Origin: Candidatus Eiseniibacteriota bacterium
GTDB taxonomy: Bacteria > Joyebacterota > Joyebacteria > Joyebacterales > Joyebacteraceae
Reading direction: 5' to 3'
NCBI GenBank assembly: GCA_030610515.1
Contig: JAUWRQ010000086.1
Location: forward strand, 1 to 5,967
Length of the DNA: 5,967 bases
The notes below the pieces were generated by a model, which worked only from the letters and a program-made list of their open reading frames with translations, did no database searches and was not told where the DNA came from. A program made the position numbers and the translations under genes. Positions 4,724 through 5,967 of the stretch are shown piece after piece (position 1 is the first letter of the stretch; every line of letters begins with the position of its first letter).

Positions 4724-4885
4724 ATGAGATGGGGAAACTACCTGCTGCCGCTCGCCTTCATCGCGATATGGATCGTTCTGCAGGCGGTAGTGCTGCCGCG
4801 GATGGGCGTCTCGACGTGACTGCGGCCCGGATGCGATCCCGCGGAGCGGGAGCAGAAGGCCGACGAGCCCGATAGCGAGGATTGA
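4724..4885 (+). CDS. Candidate small membrane selenoprotein with internal TGA
   Basis: The frame starts at ATG 4724, with GGAG (4711-4714) 9 nt upstream. It encodes MRWGNYLLPLAF and one hydrophobic helix (about residues 7-25), followed by LPRMGVST. Codon 32 is TGA (4817-4819). Reading on gives LRPGCDPAEREQK and an acidic tail to a second TGA at 4883-4885, for 53 residues in all. If TGA is selenocysteine, the motif is U32-x4-Cys37, a plausible selenenylsulfide pair just outside the membrane helix. Support comes from four points: a SECIS-shaped hairpin directly after the internal TGA; the extended frame ending in TGATG, overlapping the next start; a Cys placed near the TGA; and thioredoxin-fold neighbours. 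Known bacterial selenoproteins are mostly redox proteins. Alternatives are a 31-residue peptide ending at 4819, or an anchor once fused to the following transpeptidase domain. I have a vague, unverified sense that short LPxxGVxT-C/U peptides exist elsewhere. Selenocysteine genes (selA-D) are not visible in this window. Confidence 0.6.
4823..4862 (+). promoter_or_regulatory. Putative bacterial SECIS element
   Basis: This hairpin starts 3 nt after the in-frame TGA. The lower stem is CGGCC (4823-4827) with GGCCG (4858-4862). An internal loop CGGA/GAA is followed by TGC (4832-4834) with GCA (4852-4854), a GA bulge on the 5' side (4835-4836), and an upper 6-bp stem TCCCGC/GCGGGA closing the loop GGA (4843-4845). 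The loop lies 23 nt after the TGA and begins with G, meeting the usual criteria for SelB-binding elements (16-37 nt distance, G at the first loop positions). The bulge recalls that of E. coli fdhF. The 3-nt loop is at the small end of the range. Confidence 0.6.
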
Positions 4886-5277
4886 TGGGTGGAACTCGCA
4901 TTCTCGTCAGGAAATCCGAGTTCGAGCTCACCCTGGTGACGGACGAGGGAAGCGAGCGGTTCCCCGTCGCCATCGGTTCCAACCCGGACGGAGGTGACAA
5001 GAGGGAGGTCGGCGACTGCCGCACGCCCGAAGGCGAGTTCGAGATAGAGTCCATCGAGGACTCGAGCGACTGGAAGCACGAAGGGGCCAGAGTCTATGGC
5101 CCCTTCTTCCTTCGTCTGTCCTGCCTGCCGTGGGAGGGGATCGGCATCCACGGAACGAACGATCCCTCGCTCGTGGGGCGCAGGACGACGCGGGGCTGCG
5201 TCCGACTCCAGAACGATGATCTTGCGTCCGTCGTCCGTCGCGTGAGCGTCGGAACCCCGGTCGAGATACTTCCGTGA
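4885..5277 (+). CDS. L,D-transpeptidase (YkuD) domain protein without export signal
   Basis: YkuD-domain enzymes form 3-3 peptidoglycan cross-links or attach proteins to peptidoglycan through an active-site Cys. The 130-residue product is essentially one domain: TRILVRKSEFELTLV (beta strands, 4-18), DCRTPEGEFEI (44-54) and the catalytic block IGIHGTNDPSLVG (86-98) then TTRGCVRLQ (101-109), with His89 and Cys105. The usual S-x-G-C-x-R motif appears as T-R-G-C-V-R. No signal peptide or membrane helix is present, and an in-frame TAG at 4873-4875 excludes any longer upstream start; only TTG 4882 is an alternative. That is odd for a cell-wall enzyme. The ATG overlaps the stop of the extended small ORF by one base (TGATG), indicating translational coupling; GAGG (4877-4880) is the SD. 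It might act in the cytoplasm, use the small membrane protein as an anchor, or be exported by another route. Confidence 0.86.
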   Translation: MGGTRILVRKSEFELTLVTDEGSERFPVAIGSNPDGGDKREVGDCRTPEGEFEIESIEDSSDWKHEGARVYGPFFLRLSCLPWEGIGIHGTNDPSLVGRRTTRGCVRLQNDDLASVVRRVSVGTPVEILP

Positions 5278-5305
5278 GAATCCCGCGGCTCCTTCGCGAA
5301 ACCGG

Positions 5306-5334
5306 TTGACAGCGTCCGGCGACGGCGCTAGAGT
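5306..5334 (+). promoter_or_regulatory. Sigma-70-type promoter of the deoxynucleoside kinase gene
   Basis: TTGACA (5306-5311) is followed by a 17-nt spacer and TAGAGT (5329-5334, four of six consensus bases). Transcription would start near 5341, leaving a leader of about 60 nt before the kinase start. No clear terminator was seen between the transpeptidase stop at 5277 and this promoter. Confidence 0.7.
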
Positions 5335-5400
5335 ACGCAGGCCTCGAGCTGGCGTCTCTCCAGCTGGCGAAGAGATTCATTCCTCACGTGGAGCACGCGA

Positions 5401-5967
5401 ATGCCGCCGGGACACTTCGTTGCCGTCGCCGGGAACATCGGGGTGGGGAAGACCAACCTCACCACACTCCTGGCGAACCACCTCGGCTGGAGAGCGTACT
5501 ACGAACCCGTCATCAACAACCCCTACCTCGACAACTTCTACGAGGACATGGACAGGTGGTCGTTCCACCTCCAGGTCTTCTTTCTCTCGAAGCGTTTCGA
5601 GATCCACAGAGAGATGGTGAGTTCGGACGAGCCGTGCATCCAGGACAGGACCATCTACGAGGACAAGGAGATCTTCGCGGCGACGCTTCACCGCCAGGGC
5701 TTCATGTCCGACCGCGACTACTCGAATTACGTGGACCTGTTCAACGCAATGACGAGCTTCCTGCGCACTCCGGACCTCATCGTCTACCTCCGTGCCGGCG
5801 TGGACACGCTCACAGAGCGCATCCGCTGCCGGGGCAGGGACTGCGAGCGTGACATCGCCCCCTCGTATCTGTCCGCGCTGAACGAGGCCTACGAGAGCTG
5901 GGTCGCTCGGGCGTCAAGGGTAACTAGGGTGCTGACCCTCGAGACGGAGGGTCGGAACCTGGTGGCC
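5401..5967 (+). CDS. Deoxynucleoside kinase, 3' end cut by window
   Basis: This cytoplasmic salvage enzyme phosphorylates a deoxynucleoside (deoxyadenosine/deoxyguanosine or deoxycytidine type) with ATP. The 189 residues seen run without a stop to the window edge; family members are usually just over 200 residues, so little is missing. The P-loop GNIGVGKTN is at 11-19. Family signatures are NNPYLDNFYEDMDRWSFHLQ (39-58), the QDRTIYEDKEIFA block (81-93) with the DR motif, and the lid RIRCRGRDCE (140-149). The start is ATG 5401 with TGGAG (5389-5393) 7 nt upstream; an overlapping GTG at 5388 belongs to another frame. It has its own promoter, so it is probably outside the redox operon. Substrate cannot be assigned from what is visible. 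Confidence 0.94.
   Translation, partial: MPPGHFVAVAGNIGVGKTNLTTLLANHLGWRAYYEPVINNPYLDNFYEDMDRWSFHLQVFFLSKRFEIHREMVSSDEPCIQDRTIYEDKEIFAATLHRQGFMSDRDYSNYVDLFNAMTSFLRTPDLIVYLRAGVDTLTERIRCRGRDCERDIAPSYLSALNEAYESWVARASRVTRVLTLETEGRNLVA

Noticed and set aside
4724..4885. Reassignment of TGA as a sense codon (Gly or Trp code)
   Set aside because: gltX, cysE, the arsR-like gene and the transpeptidase gene all end at TGA at normal protein lengths, so a general code change does not explain the internal TGA.
1..5967. CRISPR arrays, insertion sequences, integrase or phage genes
   Set aside because: No regularly spaced repeats, transposase or integrase frames, or direct-repeat attachment copies at the tRNA ends were seen.

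Overview
This is a GC-rich bacterial window with short intergenic gaps, SD-led genes, encoded tRNA CCA ends, a lipoprotein and a Sec-exported protein. It looks like an uncultivated, probably diderm (Gram-negative-type) lineage outside the well-studied Proteobacteria. The short CysE type and the Dck/Dgk-type deoxynucleoside kinase fit a Firmicutes/FCB-like or candidate-phylum background, but I cannot place it further from sequence alone. TGA is used as an ordinary stop by gltX, cysE, the arsR-like gene and the L,D-transpeptidase gene, so the standard bacterial code applies.

Left part (about 1-1755, minus strand): a complete glutamyl-tRNA synthetase gene (gltX) has a textbook TTGACA-17-TATAGT promoter. 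It is followed after only 7 nt by tRNA-Gln(CTG), after another 8 nt by tRNA-Glu(CTC), and then by a perfect 14-bp terminator hairpin. The transcript would carry the enzyme together with a tRNA-Glu and a tRNA-Gln. A terminator-like hairpin with a U5 tract lies between the promoter and the gltX ribosome binding site.

Middle part (about 1773-3153, plus strand): cysE (serine O-acetyltransferase) diverges from gltX behind a sigma-54-like -24/-12 sequence. It is followed by a gene for an exported protein with a DUF2914-like C-terminal domain, which has its own TTGACA promoter overlapping the cysE stop codon.

Right part (about 3207-5277, plus strand): a probable thiol-redox operon contains an ArsR-family regulator, a thioredoxin, a TlpA-like thioredoxin-fold lipoprotein, a very small one-helix membrane protein and an L,D-transpeptidase-domain protein. 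The small protein is the most interesting item. Its frame reaches an in-frame TGA at codon 32 and continues for 22 further codons, including a Cys five residues after the TGA, to a stop that overlaps the next start codon (TGATG). A hairpin with GG opening its loop begins 3 nt after the internal TGA, in the position and form expected of a bacterial SECIS element. I propose it is an unannotated selenoprotein encoded with thioredoxin-fold partners.

End (about 5306-5967): a further TTGACA-17 promoter precedes a deoxynucleoside kinase gene that runs off the right edge of the window.
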